Shown piece after piece: positions 50,989 to 61,152 of a DNA stretch of 64,000 bases. The translations under genes were made by a program, and so were the position numbers. Position 1 is the stretch's first letter. Each line of letters begins with the position of its first letter. The stretch is taken from positions 760,647-824,646 of the forward strand of contig NZ_JADNRN010000002.1 of NCBI RefSeq assembly GCF_015595035.1, given 5' to 3'. The stretch comes from Marinibium conchae. Lineage in GTDB: Bacteria > Pseudomonadota > Gammaproteobacteria > Enterobacterales > Alteromonadaceae. The notes under the pieces are model-generated. The model did not search any database. It saw only the letters and a program-made list of their open reading frames with translations, and was not told where the DNA came from.

Positions 50989-51297
50989 TAAAAGAGAAAT
51001 GCAGGGCAAAAAATAGTTATTTTTTTGTAAAACTGGACGATAACTATATTTAGTGCTAACTTTGCACTGTGCTCATCCGAGCGAACCTTTTTTTAAATTC
51101 CTGTTCTTCGACTAGTGATACATCATTAGTGAACACCTTACGTGCTCATTCATCAGTTTCACTTTCTTTGAACTCGAAATACTAAAATCAAACTTCGATA
51201 AACGAAAACTAACCAGAGACTACTTTTGACAAGGCAAAGCCGTTATACCGTATTCAATACGCTGTAGTGCTGAACCTAAACACAAAGACCCACCAAT
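50989..51297 (+). promoter_or_regulatory. Long rho leader region
   Basis: 309 bp without a gene before rho. ATAGTTAT (51013-51020) and ATAACTAT (51040-51047) form an inverted repeat, with a T-run between. C-rich, G-poor stretches occur before the rho ATG. In enterobacteria rho is attenuated by Rho itself in its leader; a similar arrangement here is plausible but unproven. No usual ribosome binding site stands out before 51298. Confidence 0.4.
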
Positions 51298-52563
51298 ATG
51301 AATTTGACCGAATTAAAAAGCAAACCTATTAGCGAACTTGTAAAACTGTCTAGCGAAATGGGCTTGGAAAATCTAGCACGCGCTAGAAAACAAGACATTA
51401 TTTTTTCTATCCTGAAATCTCACGCCAAAGGCGGTGAAGATATCTTTGGAGATGGTGTACTAGAAATCTTGCAAGATGGCTTCGGCTTTTTGCGTTCAGG
51501 CGATAGCTCTTATTTAGCTGGCCCCGACGACATCTATGTTTCGCCGAGTCAAATTCGTCGTTTCAACCTTCGTACAGGCGACACGATCGCTGGGAAAATA
51601 CGTCCACCGAAAGACAGTGAGCGTTATTTTGCACTACTGAAGATACGTGAAGTAAACTTCGACAAACCTGAAAACTCTCGCAATAAGATACTCTTCGAAA
51701 ACTTAACACCTTTGCATGCTAATGAGCGTTTTAGACTGCAACGTGGAAATGGTAGTACTGAAGATATCACCGCGCGTGTACTCGATTTGGCATCACCCAT
51801 TGGCCGTGGTCAGCGTGGCCTAATTGTAGCGCCGCCAAAAGCAGGTAAAACGCTTTTACTACAGAACATTGCTCAATCAATTGCGGCTAATCACCCAGAA
51901 TGTCAGTTAATGGTATTGCTCATTGACGAACGTCCGGAAGAAGTTACTGAAATGCAGCGTTTGGTTCAAGGTGAAGTTATTGCTTCGACTTTCGACGAGC
52001 CTGCTAGTCGCCATGTTCAGGTAGCTGAAATGGTGATTGAAAAAGCCAAGCGTTTGGTCGAACACAAAAAAGATGTTGTTATCTTACTTGATTCAATCAC
52101 GCGTTTGGCACGTGCTTACAACACCGTTATTCCCTCATCTGGTAAAGTACTTACTGGTGGTGTTGATGCCAACGCATTGCACAAGCCTAAGCGCTTCTTT
52201 GGCGCTGCGCGTAACGTGGAAGAGGGGGGCAGTTTAACGATTATTGCCACCGCACTTATCGACACCGGCTCAAAAATGGATGAAGTTATTTACGAAGAGT
52301 TTAAGGGTACAGGTAACATGGAACTACACCTTAACCGTAAGATTGCTGAGAAGCGTGTTTTCCCTGCTATTGACTTTAACCGTTCAGGCACGCGTCGTGA
52401 AGAATTACTTACCACTCAAGACGAGCTACAAAAAATGTGGATCTTGCGCAAAATTGTACATGAGATGTCTGAGATTGATGCCATGGAGTTTCTCATTGGC
52501 CGCCTTTCGATGACGAAAACTAATGATGAATTCTTTGATTCAATGAAACGCCAGAAAGGCTAA
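51298..52563 (+). CDS. rho: Transcription termination factor Rho
   Basis: 421-aa hexameric RNA helicase. N-terminal Rho-N and cold-shock-like RNA-binding domain ([20 protein letters not shown]), Walker A PPKAGKT, Walker B-type [14 protein letters not shown], the catalytic [14 protein letters not shown] and R-loop [20 protein letters not shown]. All in place, standard length. Normally just downstream of trxA. Confidence 0.98.
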   Translation: MNLTELKSKPISELVKLSSEMGLENLARARKQDIIFSILKSHAKGGEDIFGDGVLEILQDGFGFLRSGDSSYLAGPDDIYVSPSQIRRFNLRTGDTIAGKIRPPKDSERYFALLKIREVNFDKPENSRNKILFENLTPLHANERFRLQRGNGSTEDITARVLDLASPIGRGQRGLIVAPPKAGKTLLLQNIAQSIAANHPECQLMVLLIDERPEEVTEMQRLVQGEVIASTFDEPASRHVQVAEMVIEKAKRLVEHKKDVVILLDSITRLARAYNTVIPSSGKVLTGGVDANALHKPKRFFGAARNVEEGGSLTIIATALIDTGSKMDEVIYEEFKGTGNMELHLNRKIAEKRVFPAIDFNRSGTRREELLTTQDELQKMWILRKIVHEMSEIDAMEFLIGRLSMTKTNDEFFDSMKRQKG

Positions 52564-52583
52564 GTCTTTCAAAAGTATTATAG

Positions 52584-52618
52584 AAACTGGCTCAACTTCA
52601 TTGTGCAGCCAGTTTTTT
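52584..52618 (+). terminator. Rho-independent terminator after rho
   Basis: AAACTGGCT (52584-52592) pairs with AGCCAGTTT (52607-52615) and T-run follows. Confidence 0.85.
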
Positions 52619-52641
52619 TGTTTTTAATAAAAGGTAAAACC

Positions 52642-53163
52642 ATGGAACTTGTTAAGCCCTGCCTACGTTACAAACAAAGCTATATAAGTTACATACAAGA
52701 GTTGGGTGAAGAAGAGCGTTACCCTTTTCCCCTCGACTTCGACCACAGTGATTTTGTTGCAATGCTGCAGCGCAATGAAGACTTTGCCAAAGGCGTGAAT
52801 ATTCCCCAAGGCTACGTGCCAAGTTCCACTTGGTGGCTAGTGCATAACGAAGAAATTATTGGCGTAGTGAACCTTCGACATTATTTGAACGATAATATTA
52901 AACATATTGGCGGGCATGTTGGCCTAGGGATTCGCCCTAGTTATCGAGGCAGAGGCCTCAGCACAAAATTGCTAGGCCTATGTATGAACGAAGCAAAGTT
53001 GCTAGGCATATCAGCGCTACATGTTCATTGTTATGAGAGCAATATCGCTTCGATGAGCATGATAAAAAGTTGTGGTGGTGAGCTACACTCGATTGTGGGT
53101 ACTGATGATAATAACGCCGAAGGTGTCGCGCGTTTTATAATCTCGCTTTGCCCTGCGCATTAA
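52642..53163 (+). CDS. GNAT-family N-acetyltransferase
   Basis: 173-aa GNAT protein from ATG 52642 (AAGG upstream; the earlier in-frame GTG at 52603 lies inside the rho terminator). Acetyl-CoA-binding motif A is VGLGIRPSYRGRGLSTKLLG, with a preceding EIIGVVNLRHYL strand and following HVHCYESNIASMSMIKSCGG. Pattern is like RimJ/RimL or YhdJ-type acetyltransferases; substrate unknown. Confidence 0.85.
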   Translation: MELVKPCLRYKQSYISYIQELGEEERYPFPLDFDHSDFVAMLQRNEDFAKGVNIPQGYVPSSTWWLVHNEEIIGVVNLRHYLNDNIKHIGGHVGLGIRPSYRGRGLSTKLLGLCMNEAKLLGISALHVHCYESNIASMSMIKSCGGELHSIVGTDDNNAEGVARFIISLCPAH

Positions 53164-53188
53164 CTCATGAAAGCGCTAAGCGCGACGT

Positions 53189-53221
53189 CCATAACGAAGC
53201 CCTAGTATCCGTTATGGTTTT
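53189..53221 (+). terminator. Possible terminator after the GNAT gene
   Basis: CCATAACG (53189-53196) pairs with CGTTATGG (53210-53217) followed by TTTT. Loop is 13 nt, T-run short; moderate. Confidence 0.4.
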
Positions 53222-53397
53222 CTCTAACTTGCGCAGTATCACAAGCTATATATTGAACCAACCCAGCCCGATACTTACCTCTTTGCATATTCTTTTTTTG
53301 AAAGTCAAAAAACACTTTGCAGATAAGGTTAAATAGGCAAAAATACAGACAAACAGGGAACAGTCATGTTAGAAGATGGCAAGGAAAGGATTTAATA

Positions 53398-56300
53398 ATG
53401 CTAACACTAGAACAAGCCGAAGAAATCTTAAGCGCAAAGTCTAAAATCAATTTTAAAAATGAATCGTTTGCAGGGTTTTCGCATCAATATCAGATTTTAG
53501 GAAAGCTCATCACACAGTCTTTGTACTTAAGAAATTATGAAGAAATTAATGTTGTTAAAACCTATCAAGATGCTTTCGGAAAGAACCTTGATATAAACCC
53601 TTGGCAAAGCAAGGAAGGTAAAAAGCTAGGCCTAAAACTATTCGGGCAATTATGGTCGTCATACATTCCAGATCTATGGGACCTTATATTTACCTTACCT
53701 TACCAACAACACTTTTATCGCCGCTCATATCGAATAGCCAAGAATGAAATTCATATAAATAATGCCATCATGCGCTTAAGAGACATTAACATAGGCGCCT
53801 GTGCTGGATTCCGCGATTGTTCGTTTGTGGAGCTAGTACGTTTGTTGCCTCACTATCCACATCATAGTTTGTCATATCTAATTACTCTGGCGTTGAAAGA
53901 TAAAAGTAATGAACCTGCGCTTGAGACCGTAGTGACCGATATCATCAACAACGAAGATGAACTAGGTGCGGTCTCTAGAGATTTATTAAAAGCATTACTG
54001 TTGAGTGAAGATAAAAAACATTGGCATTTAGTAGGACGATTGTTATTAGCCGCGCAGCGCCAAGAGGGTTTGCGACAAAGTATTTTAGAATCGACCGATG
54101 AAACTAATGTATCAGCACTCAAATATTTTATAGACCTTATTTTAGAACACGATTTATCCCGTTTTAGCAGTGTCATACGTGCTGTTGATGCATGGTTTGG
54201 GTTCGGCTGGGAAGCCGCAAAGAAGAAAACAGTGACCCAAACGCTTAGGCTTGCTCAACGCTTTTTAGAGTGCGGCGAAGAGCGAGAAGAAGCGTTTACT
54301 AGCAAAAACAACCTTGACGCTTATGTAGCTTATTGGGCGGAAGGTGTTTTTGATGCTGTCAAAGCAGTGAATAAGGCGTATTCAGTAATAGCAAGTAAAG
54401 ACGCGGCCAAACACAATAAACTCGTTGCCTTGTTTTTTATCTCTTCTACAGAACAACATGCCCCCGCTTTGGTTGACTATATGCTTGAGAATTGGGGAGA
54501 GGATATAGAAATAGATTATTGGTTGCTTGAAAATACGCCCCCGTTTAATTGGCAGCCTGAATTTTTCGATAAGGTAAGACAAAGTGCCGACGCTCTGCCA
54601 AGTAAAGGAAAACGTTTCGGTGGCGACGTATTTGAATGGCAACACTATGAAATAAGTCCTGCGCACTTTTACAGCTTATTAGTCACGCAGGCGTCTGAGG
54701 AACAATTGCAAATATTAGCTTCAAATATTACTCGCATACCTAGCGAAGCTCGTGAACAACTAATGCGTAAAATATTTCCTAAGCACTTTTCGTATGGCTC
54801 TTACGATTATTTATCTACCGCAAAAGACTCTGCTAAGAAATCGAAAGATAGAGCGCTTAATATTCCATCGGGCCATTGGCAGCGAGCATTAATATATCAA
54901 GCCATAAAAGACCGTAATATGTCGGTTATGTATACTGGGCTAAGCTGCTTGTCACAACTTGACATCAGCCAAGCAGAATTCTCTACCTTAGTGGATTTAC
55001 TTGCGCGCCAGAATAAAGAACTACGAGCGAGCTTGCTGAAAATATTACTCAACCAAAAGCAAGATGATTTGATTGCGGTCACCGATAACTTATTAAGTGC
55101 GAGTAATGTCAATCAACGTTTAGCTGGGCTTGAAATACTGACCAGTTTGGATAAAAAAGATCTTGCAAAAAACTTTGTTGATCAAAAAATTGAGCAATTT
55201 AAATCACGAGCAAGCTTTAGTAAAAATGAAGAAGTGTTGCTGGCGCATTTTGAGCCAAAGGCAACAAACGCCTACACTCTTGAAAACGCATTTGGCGTCG
55301 TAGATTTTAGCAAAGTTAGGCCGCTTATTGACCCGCAACCTACTCTAACACCAAAAAAGAGTCTTTCAAATTTATTGAAAAGCTCACAAAGCGCGTTTAT
55401 TAATGATTTTGTTGATGCAAAAAAGATAGTTAAACAAGTTAATGCTTTGTATGAATTATTAGAACAACACCGAGATGTTGAATTTACCTGCGAGAGCTGG
55501 CGAGGAGAAACGAATACATATTTAGTCGCAAACAATTGCTCGTACACCAAACATGACTTAGACGGATTAACACCGCAAGAAAAGTACTCATATTTTGCGC
55601 TGGCGGAGGTGTGGGAAAGGTGGTATCGCGAAGCAGCGCTCAATGATTACGAAATGTTTTATGCTTGCACTTATGTCGATCCACATGGCATTCAGCATCA
55701 TAATTCAAATAAATTAAAAGACTTTGTGCAGTCCTACTATCCAAATTTAAGTGGTATCAAGCTAGAAAAAACCAAAGAGTTCTTTTATCACAATAAAAAT
55801 AACTCAGTTAAAAACATTTTAAGCGCCTTGGCGTCAGCATTTTGCGATCAGCAGCTGCTAAGCGTTTTTTGCATTGAGTGTGTTGAAGACATGGTTGCTT
55901 GCTGTCCTAGCGATTTGAAAACAATCAACTTGGGTAAAAGCAGCTATTGGCAAGAAAACAAAACGTGGGTAGAAGTTATTACCAATTCTGACTTCTTTAA
56001 TTTTACCGTTGACATAGATGGGTTGATTAACAAAACTCCAGATATGGCTTTGCGCTATTATGACTTGTGCTGTTACTTGTTTTCTCATCGCGTTGCATTC
56101 CCGTCGCCCGTAAAATCCTTCGAAAATTTGTTGGCGACATCGCTGGCGTCTAAGAATTTTCGTGACAGTATGAGAGTTGGCACAATAGACCCAATATTTG
56201 CAATTAAGCTTTATAATAAACAGTTGTTAGACGCAGATAACTTAATACTTTCAGGTCTTTTCGACCGGCAAATGTTAGAAATACTAAATGGGCAACAACA

Positions 56301-58446
56301 CCGTCACCAGCAGTCCCTTAAAGGACTGAATTTACCCTCACAACAAATGCAAGCTCTTAAACATAGGTTGCTTGAGGTAGAGCTAGCGCGGGGCGATCTC
56401 AAAACCGAAGCTACCGCATACATCAATTGGTTGACGGACTTTACGAGCTATGAATATATGCTTGAAGCATTAACTCGTTTAGGTAAAGAGAGCTTTGACC
56501 GAGGTTATAGTTATCACTCTGATAGTAAGAAGGTATCGTTCAGTCATATTTTGGTCTCTAGCAGCCCTGCAAAAGAAGAAACCTTTGAGCAATTTAGCAG
56601 AAGTCTTGATGAAGCCGCGCTTAGCAAAAGCCGCCTTGTTGAACTTGCGTGCTATGCCACACAATGGGCAGATTGGATAGGGCGTTATTTAAAAATAGAC
56701 AATTTTACCAAAGCGGTTTGGTGGTTTCATGCTCATGCCAGTGATTATAGCAATGCAAGAAAAGAAACTGAGATCGCACGCTATTCTTCAATAAGCATTC
56801 AAGATTTTAGAAACGGTGCAATTGACATAGATTGGTTCAATCAAGTGTATACATCGCTTGGCAAATCAAATTGGAAGTTATTTCACGAAGCCGCAAAATA
56901 CATCAGCGACGGCAATGGTCACCGACAGGTGAAGTTATATTCAAGCGTAATGTTGGGTGAGGTAAAAATTACCGAGACCACTAAAAAAGTCATCGATAAA
57001 CGAGACAAAGACTATTTACGTGCCTTAGGGCTTATTCCACTGAGTAAGACGGTTCCTGAGAAAGACTTATTAAAGCGTTACAACCTTATTCAAACCTTTC
57101 TTAAAGAGAGCAAGCAATTTGGTGCCCAGCGCCAAGAAAGCGAGCGCATTGCCTGTGAGATTGCCCTAGACAACTTAGCCAGAAACGCTGGCTATGATGA
57201 TCGCGTTCGCTTTGAGTGGGCAATGGAAGGTAAGGCAACACAGGCAATAATGGATAAGGCCCAAGTCGAATTTGATGATGTGAGTATGTCGCTTTGTATT
57301 GATGAGCATGGCAAAGCGCAGATCCTTGTGCAAAAGGGAGATAAAACGCAAAAGTCGATACCCGCCAAGTACAAAAAAGACAAAAAAGTGCAAAGCTTGA
57401 AAGACGGGAAGACCTATCTTACTAAGCAATATGCAAGAACGCGAGACTCACTAGAAAACGCCATGCTGCGCGAGGATGTGTTCTCTCGCAATGAAATTGA
57501 AAAAATTATGCAGCATCCGATTGTAAAAGTGATGCTGGGTAAAATAGTGTTATTTAATCAAAGCGCGCAAAGCTCTGGATTTTATCAAGACGGCGAGCTT
57601 GTAGATGCAAAAGGGCAACATCATAAAATAGATGAAACCGATAAACTCGTGATTGCGCACAGCGCGCATTTGCAACACATTGGCTTGTGGAGTGATTATC
57701 AAGCATATCTTTTTGAGCACAAAATTAGCCAAGTTTTTAAGCAAGTTTTCCGCGAGTTGTATATATTAACTGATGATGAAAAAGAACGTGGGAATCGCTC
57801 AGAACGCTATCAAGGCTACCAAGTTCAGCCAGCACAAACCGTGGCTTTGCTGCGGCGTAGGGGCTGGACGGTATCTTATGAAGAGGGCTTACAAAAGGTA
57901 TTTCACAAGCATGGTTTTATGGCTACTATTTACGCCATGGCCGATTGGTTTTCGCCAGCTGATATTGAAGCGCCAACCATAGAGTACGTGTCGTTTCATT
58001 CGCTAAAAGACTACACAAACATTCCGCTTAAAGACATTCCGCCGGTGATTTTTAGTGAAGTCATGCGCGACCTTGATTTAGTCGTAAGCGTAGCGCATGT
58101 TGGTCAAGTTGACCCAGAGGCAAGTCATAGCACCATGCAAATGCGCGCGGTGCTAGCAAAAGAATCAGCGCGTTTGTTTAAGTTGAATAACGTTGAGGTG
58201 AAAGAGCGTCATATTGTTATAAAAGGCAGTTTAGCAGAATATAGTCTGCACTTAGGCAGTGCTCGCGTGCAGCGAAGGGGTTTAGACTTGAATATTATTG
58301 CCGTACAAAGTCAGCACAGAGGACGGGTGTTTTTGCCTTTTGTGGATGATGATCCTAAGTCGGCAGAGCTAATATCTAAAATGAAACTTTTGGCCGAAGA
58401 CAATAAAATACAAGACCCGACGATCCTTTCTCAAATTAATAAATAG
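53398..58446 (+). CDS. Giant DUF4132 (MolR/YehI-like) protein
   Basis: 1682-aa cytoplasmic protein from ATG 53398, with AAGGAAAGGA 7 nt upstream. The N-terminal two thirds are helical with HEAT-like pairs (LVDLLARQNKELRASLLKILL, ITSLDKKDLAKNFVD-type repeats); the C-terminal region (FKQVFRELYILTDDEKERGNR, QPAQTVALLRRRGWTVSYEEG) has the DUF4132 hallmark and the final VRRGLDL-like INVVAVQSQHRGRVFLPFVDD end. Function of the MolR/YehI family is unknown, once linked to molybdate. A 145-aa protein follows, likely in one operon. Confidence 0.75.
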   Translation: MLTLEQAEEILSAKSKINFKNESFAGFSHQYQILGKLITQSLYLRNYEEINVVKTYQDAFGKNLDINPWQSKEGKKLGLKLFGQLWSSYIPDLWDLIFTLPYQQHFYRRSYRIAKNEIHINNAIMRLRDINIGACAGFRDCSFVELVRLLPHYPHHSLSYLITLALKDKSNEPALETVVTDIINNEDELGAVSRDLLKALLLSEDKKHWHLVGRLLLAAQRQEGLRQSILESTDETNVSALKYFIDLILEHDLSRFSSVIRAVDAWFGFGWEAAKKKTVTQTLRLAQRFLECGEEREEAFTSKNNLDAYVAYWAEGVFDAVKAVNKAYSVIASKDAAKHNKLVALFFISSTEQHAPALVDYMLENWGEDIEIDYWLLENTPPFNWQPEFFDKVRQSADALPSKGKRFGGDVFEWQHYEISPAHFYSLLVTQASEEQLQILASNITRIPSEAREQLMRKIFPKHFSYGSYDYLSTAKDSAKKSKDRALNIPSGHWQRALIYQAIKDRNMSVMYTGLSCLSQLDISQAEFSTLVDLLARQNKELRASLLKILLNQKQDDLIAVTDNLLSASNVNQRLAGLEILTSLDKKDLAKNFVDQKIEQFKSRASFSKNEEVLLAHFEPKATNAYTLENAFGVVDFSKVRPLIDPQPTLTPKKSLSNLLKSSQSAFINDFVDAKKIVKQVNALYELLEQHRDVEFTCESWRGETNTYLVANNCSYTKHDLDGLTPQEKYSYFALAEVWERWYREAALNDYEMFYACTYVDPHGIQHHNSNKLKDFVQSYYPNLSGIKLEKTKEFFYHNKNNSVKNILSALASAFCDQQLLSVFCIECVEDMVACCPSDLKTINLGKSSYWQENKTWVEVITNSDFFNFTVDIDGLINKTPDMALRYYDLCCYLFSHRVAFPSPVKSFENLLATSLASKNFRDSMRVGTIDPIFAIKLYNKQLLDADNLILSGLFDRQMLEILNGQQHRHQQSLKGLNLPSQQMQALKHRLLEVELARGDLKTEATAYINWLTDFTSYEYMLEALTRLGKESFDRGYSYHSDSKKVSFSHILVSSSPAKEETFEQFSRSLDEAALSKSRLVELACYATQWADWIGRYLKIDNFTKAVWWFHAHASDYSNARKETEIARYSSISIQDFRNGAIDIDWFNQVYTSLGKSNWKLFHEAAKYISDGNGHRQVKLYSSVMLGEVKITETTKKVIDKRDKDYLRALGLIPLSKTVPEKDLLKRYNLIQTFLKESKQFGAQRQESERIACEIALDNLARNAGYDDRVRFEWAMEGKATQAIMDKAQVEFDDVSMSLCIDEHGKAQILVQKGDKTQKSIPAKYKKDKKVQSLKDGKTYLTKQYARTRDSLENAMLREDVFSRNEIEKIMQHPIVKVMLGKIVLFNQSAQSSGFYQDGELVDAKGQHHKIDETDKLVIAHSAHLQHIGLWSDYQAYLFEHKISQVFKQVFRELYILTDDEKERGNRSERYQGYQVQPAQTVALLRRRGWTVSYEEGLQKVFHKHGFMATIYAMADWFSPADIEAPTIEYVSFHSLKDYTNIPLKDIPPVIFSEVMRDLDLVVSVAHVGQVDPEASHSTMQMRAVLAKESARLFKLNNVEVKERHIVIKGSLAEYSLHLGSARVQRRGLDLNIIAVQSQHRGRVFLPFVDDDPKSAELISKMKLLAEDNKIQDPTILSQINK

Positions 58447-58518
58447 ACATAACAATGATTAGAATTAGCTTTGTGGGTGCTTCTTATTTTAACTTGTGAC
58501 GGATTACAGTGAGTAGAT

Positions 58519-58956
58519 ATGAATATTGAGATTAAACTAAAGAAGCTGGGTAAAAAGAAAGTTCTGTCGATTGTATTAACACTCGATTGTAGTCCAAGTT
58601 CTTTGCAAGAGCTGATCGAAGCGTGCGTCAGAAGTGAAGTTAGACGTTACAATGAAAAAAGAAGAGAATCAGAGCTTGCTGATACGGGCCACGCTTCTCT
58701 GACTTCTTTTCTTAGCTCCCAGCAAATCTCTGATCAATTGGAACATGGTAAGGTTAGTTTTGGGGATATCACTAATAAAACCATTGTAGATGAAAATAAG
58801 GCGATTGAAGACGCGATATTAGCTTTCAAAGATGGTCTATTTTTAGTCTTCTTAGATGACCAAGAACTGGCAACATTAAACTCATTAATTAGGCTAACGG
58901 AATCTACGAATCTCACCTTTGTAAAAATGGTTTTTTTGACTGGTACACATTGGTAG
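58519..58956 (+). CDS. Small partner of the DUF4132 protein, function unknown
   Basis: 145-aa soluble protein 72 nt after DUF4132. NIEIKLKKLGKKKVLSIVL strand-rich start, EACVRSEVRRYNEKRRESELA charged helix and ALLAFKDGLFLVFLDDQELAT end. The adjacency suggests a joint role with DUF4132. I recognise no family. Confidence 0.55.
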   Translation: MNIEIKLKKLGKKKVLSIVLTLDCSPSSLQELIEACVRSEVRRYNEKRRESELADTGHASLTSFLSSQQISDQLEHGKVSFGDITNKTIVDENKAIEDAILAFKDGLFLVFLDDQELATLNSLIRLTESTNLTFVKMVFLTGTHW

Positions 58957-59206
58957 CTTTTTGGATACAAGCATTTATAAAGTATAGGTTTACCGAGCGA
59001 GTTCTATTTTAAATTGTCAATAAGGGAATAACCAATATATCTAAAGGAGCTGCCACTTGGCAGCAATAGAGACGACATGGGCGATTGAATTTTTTGAACG
59101 ACTTTGTAGCGCCGACGTGAGAGCTCACAAATTGTGATTTTATTCATTAGCAAGATGCGATATCGTAACTCCCCAGGCATTGATAAAAACAACAATAAGG
59201 CAAATT

Positions 59207-60520
59207 ATGAAAGCGTTACTTCCTTTAGTCCTAGCGATGAGTTTAGGCTCTTTTGCTACAATCAGTTCAGCACACAATCACGGCGTTGCTGACGTAGCCG
59301 CAATGGCCGACAAAATTGAGCCCCAAGTTATTAAGTGGCGCCATCATCTGCATCAGAATCCAGAACTCTCGAATAGAGAATTTGAAACCGCAAAGTACAT
59401 TGAAAAGTACCTGCGTGGTTTAGGTCTTGAAGTGCAAACAGGCGTTGCTATTACGGGCGTGGTTGCGGTGCTAGATTCTGGGAAGCCAGGACCAACGGTT
59501 GCCTTACGTGCCGACATGGATGGCTTGCCGGTACCTGAGATAAACGATTTACCTTTTAAGTCTACTGCAACTGGCATGTTGGATGGTAACGAAGTGCCAG
59601 TTATGCATGCTTGTGGACACGATACGCACATGGCTATGCTAATGGGAGCAGCAAAAATACTTACCGATATGAAGGGTGAACTGCGTGGTAAAGTGAAGTT
59701 TATCTTTCAGCCAGCGGAAGAGGGAGCACCTACCGGAGAGCGCGGTGGTGCAGAAGTCATGGTTGAGGAAGGTGTATTAAAGAACCCTGATGTAGATGTT
59801 ATATTTGGTCTACATATCAGTGCGAATACCGATGTCGGCAAGGTTCGTTATCGACATGGCGGTATTATGGCTGCAGTCGACCCATTCAAAATAGTGGTAA
59901 AAGGCAAACAGGCGCATGGTGCTTATCCATGGAAAAGTGTCGATCCAATCACTACTTCAGCGCAGATTATAATGGCATTGCAAACCGTGGTGAGTCGAGA
60001 AATCAAAGTCATTGACGACGCTGCAGTGGTAACGATTGGCTCTATTCATGGCGGCAATCGCTCGAATATTATTCCAAACGAAGTAACGATGGTAGGTACT
60101 ATTCGTACGCTTAACAAAGCGGCGCGCGACCATATGTATGAAGCAATCCCACGCAAGGTTAAAGGAATAGCAGATAGTATGAGAGCCGAAGCTGAGGTGA
60201 CTTTGCCTTTGGATTATAGCTACCCAATTACTTTCAATGATCATGATTTGATGGATAAAGTGCTGCCGACCTTAGTGCGCACAGCAGGCCAAGAAAACGT
60301 GATTAACTCCAAAGCGGTGACTGGCGCGGAAGATTTTTCTTTCTTCCAGCAAGAAGTGCCAGGCGTTTATCTTTGGGTAGGTGGAAAACCTCTTGATGTT
60401 TCGGAAGAAGATTCTCCAGCTCACCATACTCCAGAGTTCTTTGTTGATGATAGTGGCATGAAACTAGGCGTTAAGTTACTGACTAATATGACGCTAGACT
60501 ACATGAACGCGAGTAAATAG
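59207..60520 (+). CDS. Exported M20-family amidohydrolase
   Basis: 437-aa amidohydrolase/carboxypeptidase of the M20D family that hydrolyses N-acyl amino acids or amides. Signal sequence LLPLVLAMSLGSFATISSA, then WRHHLHQNPELSNREFET, RADMDGLPVPE, metal site HACGHDTHMAML, PAEEGAPTGERGGAEVMV and late GAEDFSFF. ATG 59207 has AAGG 6 nt upstream; 59180 in frame is unlikely. Signal peptide places it in the periplasm. Terminator at 60569. Confidence 0.92.
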   Translation: MKALLPLVLAMSLGSFATISSAHNHGVADVAAMADKIEPQVIKWRHHLHQNPELSNREFETAKYIEKYLRGLGLEVQTGVAITGVVAVLDSGKPGPTVALRADMDGLPVPEINDLPFKSTATGMLDGNEVPVMHACGHDTHMAMLMGAAKILTDMKGELRGKVKFIFQPAEEGAPTGERGGAEVMVEEGVLKNPDVDVIFGLHISANTDVGKVRYRHGGIMAAVDPFKIVVKGKQAHGAYPWKSVDPITTSAQIIMALQTVVSREIKVIDDAAVVTIGSIHGGNRSNIIPNEVTMVGTIRTLNKAARDHMYEAIPRKVKGIADSMRAEAEVTLPLDYSYPITFNDHDLMDKVLPTLVRTAGQENVINSKAVTGAEDFSFFQQEVPGVYLWVGGKPLDVSEEDSPAHHTPEFFVDDSGMKLGVKLLTNMTLDYMNASK

Positions 60521-60568
60521 AGTGTAAAAAGAGTGATAGGCGCCAAATTAAGCGTCAATTATTGCTAT

Positions 60569-60606
60569 AAAAAAGCACGATATTGCGTATAATATCGTGC
60601 TTTTTT
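60569..60606. terminator. Strong bidirectional terminator hairpin
   Basis: AAAAAAGCACGATATT (60569-60584), GCGTAT, AATATCGTGCTTTTTT (60591-60606): perfect 16-bp stem with flanking A/T runs, between the M20 gene and purE. Confidence 0.95.
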
Positions 60607-60660
60607 AATGGCCAAGAAAAACTTCTGCTCTTTGGCTTACCTAACTAAGTGGTATTTAAA

Positions 60661-61152
60661 ATGGCGCAAGTCGCAATCGTGATGGGCTCAACTTCTGATT
60701 GGCCTACAATGCAAAAAGCAGCTCTAATGTTAAAAGAGCTTGGTGTGTCTTTTGAAGCTAAGGTTGTTTCCGCCCACCGTACTCCAAATTTGCTAGTTGA
60801 GTTTGCTGAAACCGCAGCAGAGAAAGGTATACAAGTTATCATTGCTGGAGCTGGTGGTGCTGCGCATTTACCAGGCATGATTGCCGCTCACACTCATATT
60901 CCTGTATTTGGTTGTCCTGTCCGCTCAAGTCAACTGAATGGTCTTGATTCTCTACTATCGATCGTGCAAATGCCTAAAGGTGTTGCAGTAGGCACTTTGG
61001 CTATTGGCGAAGCTGGCGCTGCGAACGCAGGTTTGTTGGCAGCTCAGGTAATAGCGCTACAAGAACCCGCAGTTCGCGATGCTATTATCGCTTTTAGAAA
61101 TAAACAAACCGATACCGTAATGCAAAACCAAACATTGGAATTAGACGATTGA
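60661..61152 (+). CDS. purE: N5-carboxyaminoimidazole ribonucleotide mutase PurE
   Basis: 163-aa class I PurE, purine biosynthesis, converting N5-CAIR to CAIR. Motifs [33 protein letters not shown] and [18 protein letters not shown] are all conserved. Start ATG 60661 without a good ribosome binding site. Overlaps purK by 4 nt. Confidence 0.97.
   Translation: MAQVAIVMGSTSDWPTMQKAALMLKELGVSFEAKVVSAHRTPNLLVEFAETAAEKGIQVIIAGAGGAAHLPGMIAAHTHIPVFGCPVRSSQLNGLDSLLSIVQMPKGVAVGTLAIGEAGAANAGLLAAQVIALQEPAVRDAIIAFRNKQTDTVMQNQTLELDD

Noticed and set aside
52603..52641. Longer start for the GNAT protein at GTG 52603
   Set aside because: It lies within the rho terminator hairpin; ATG 52642 has a suitable upstream site.
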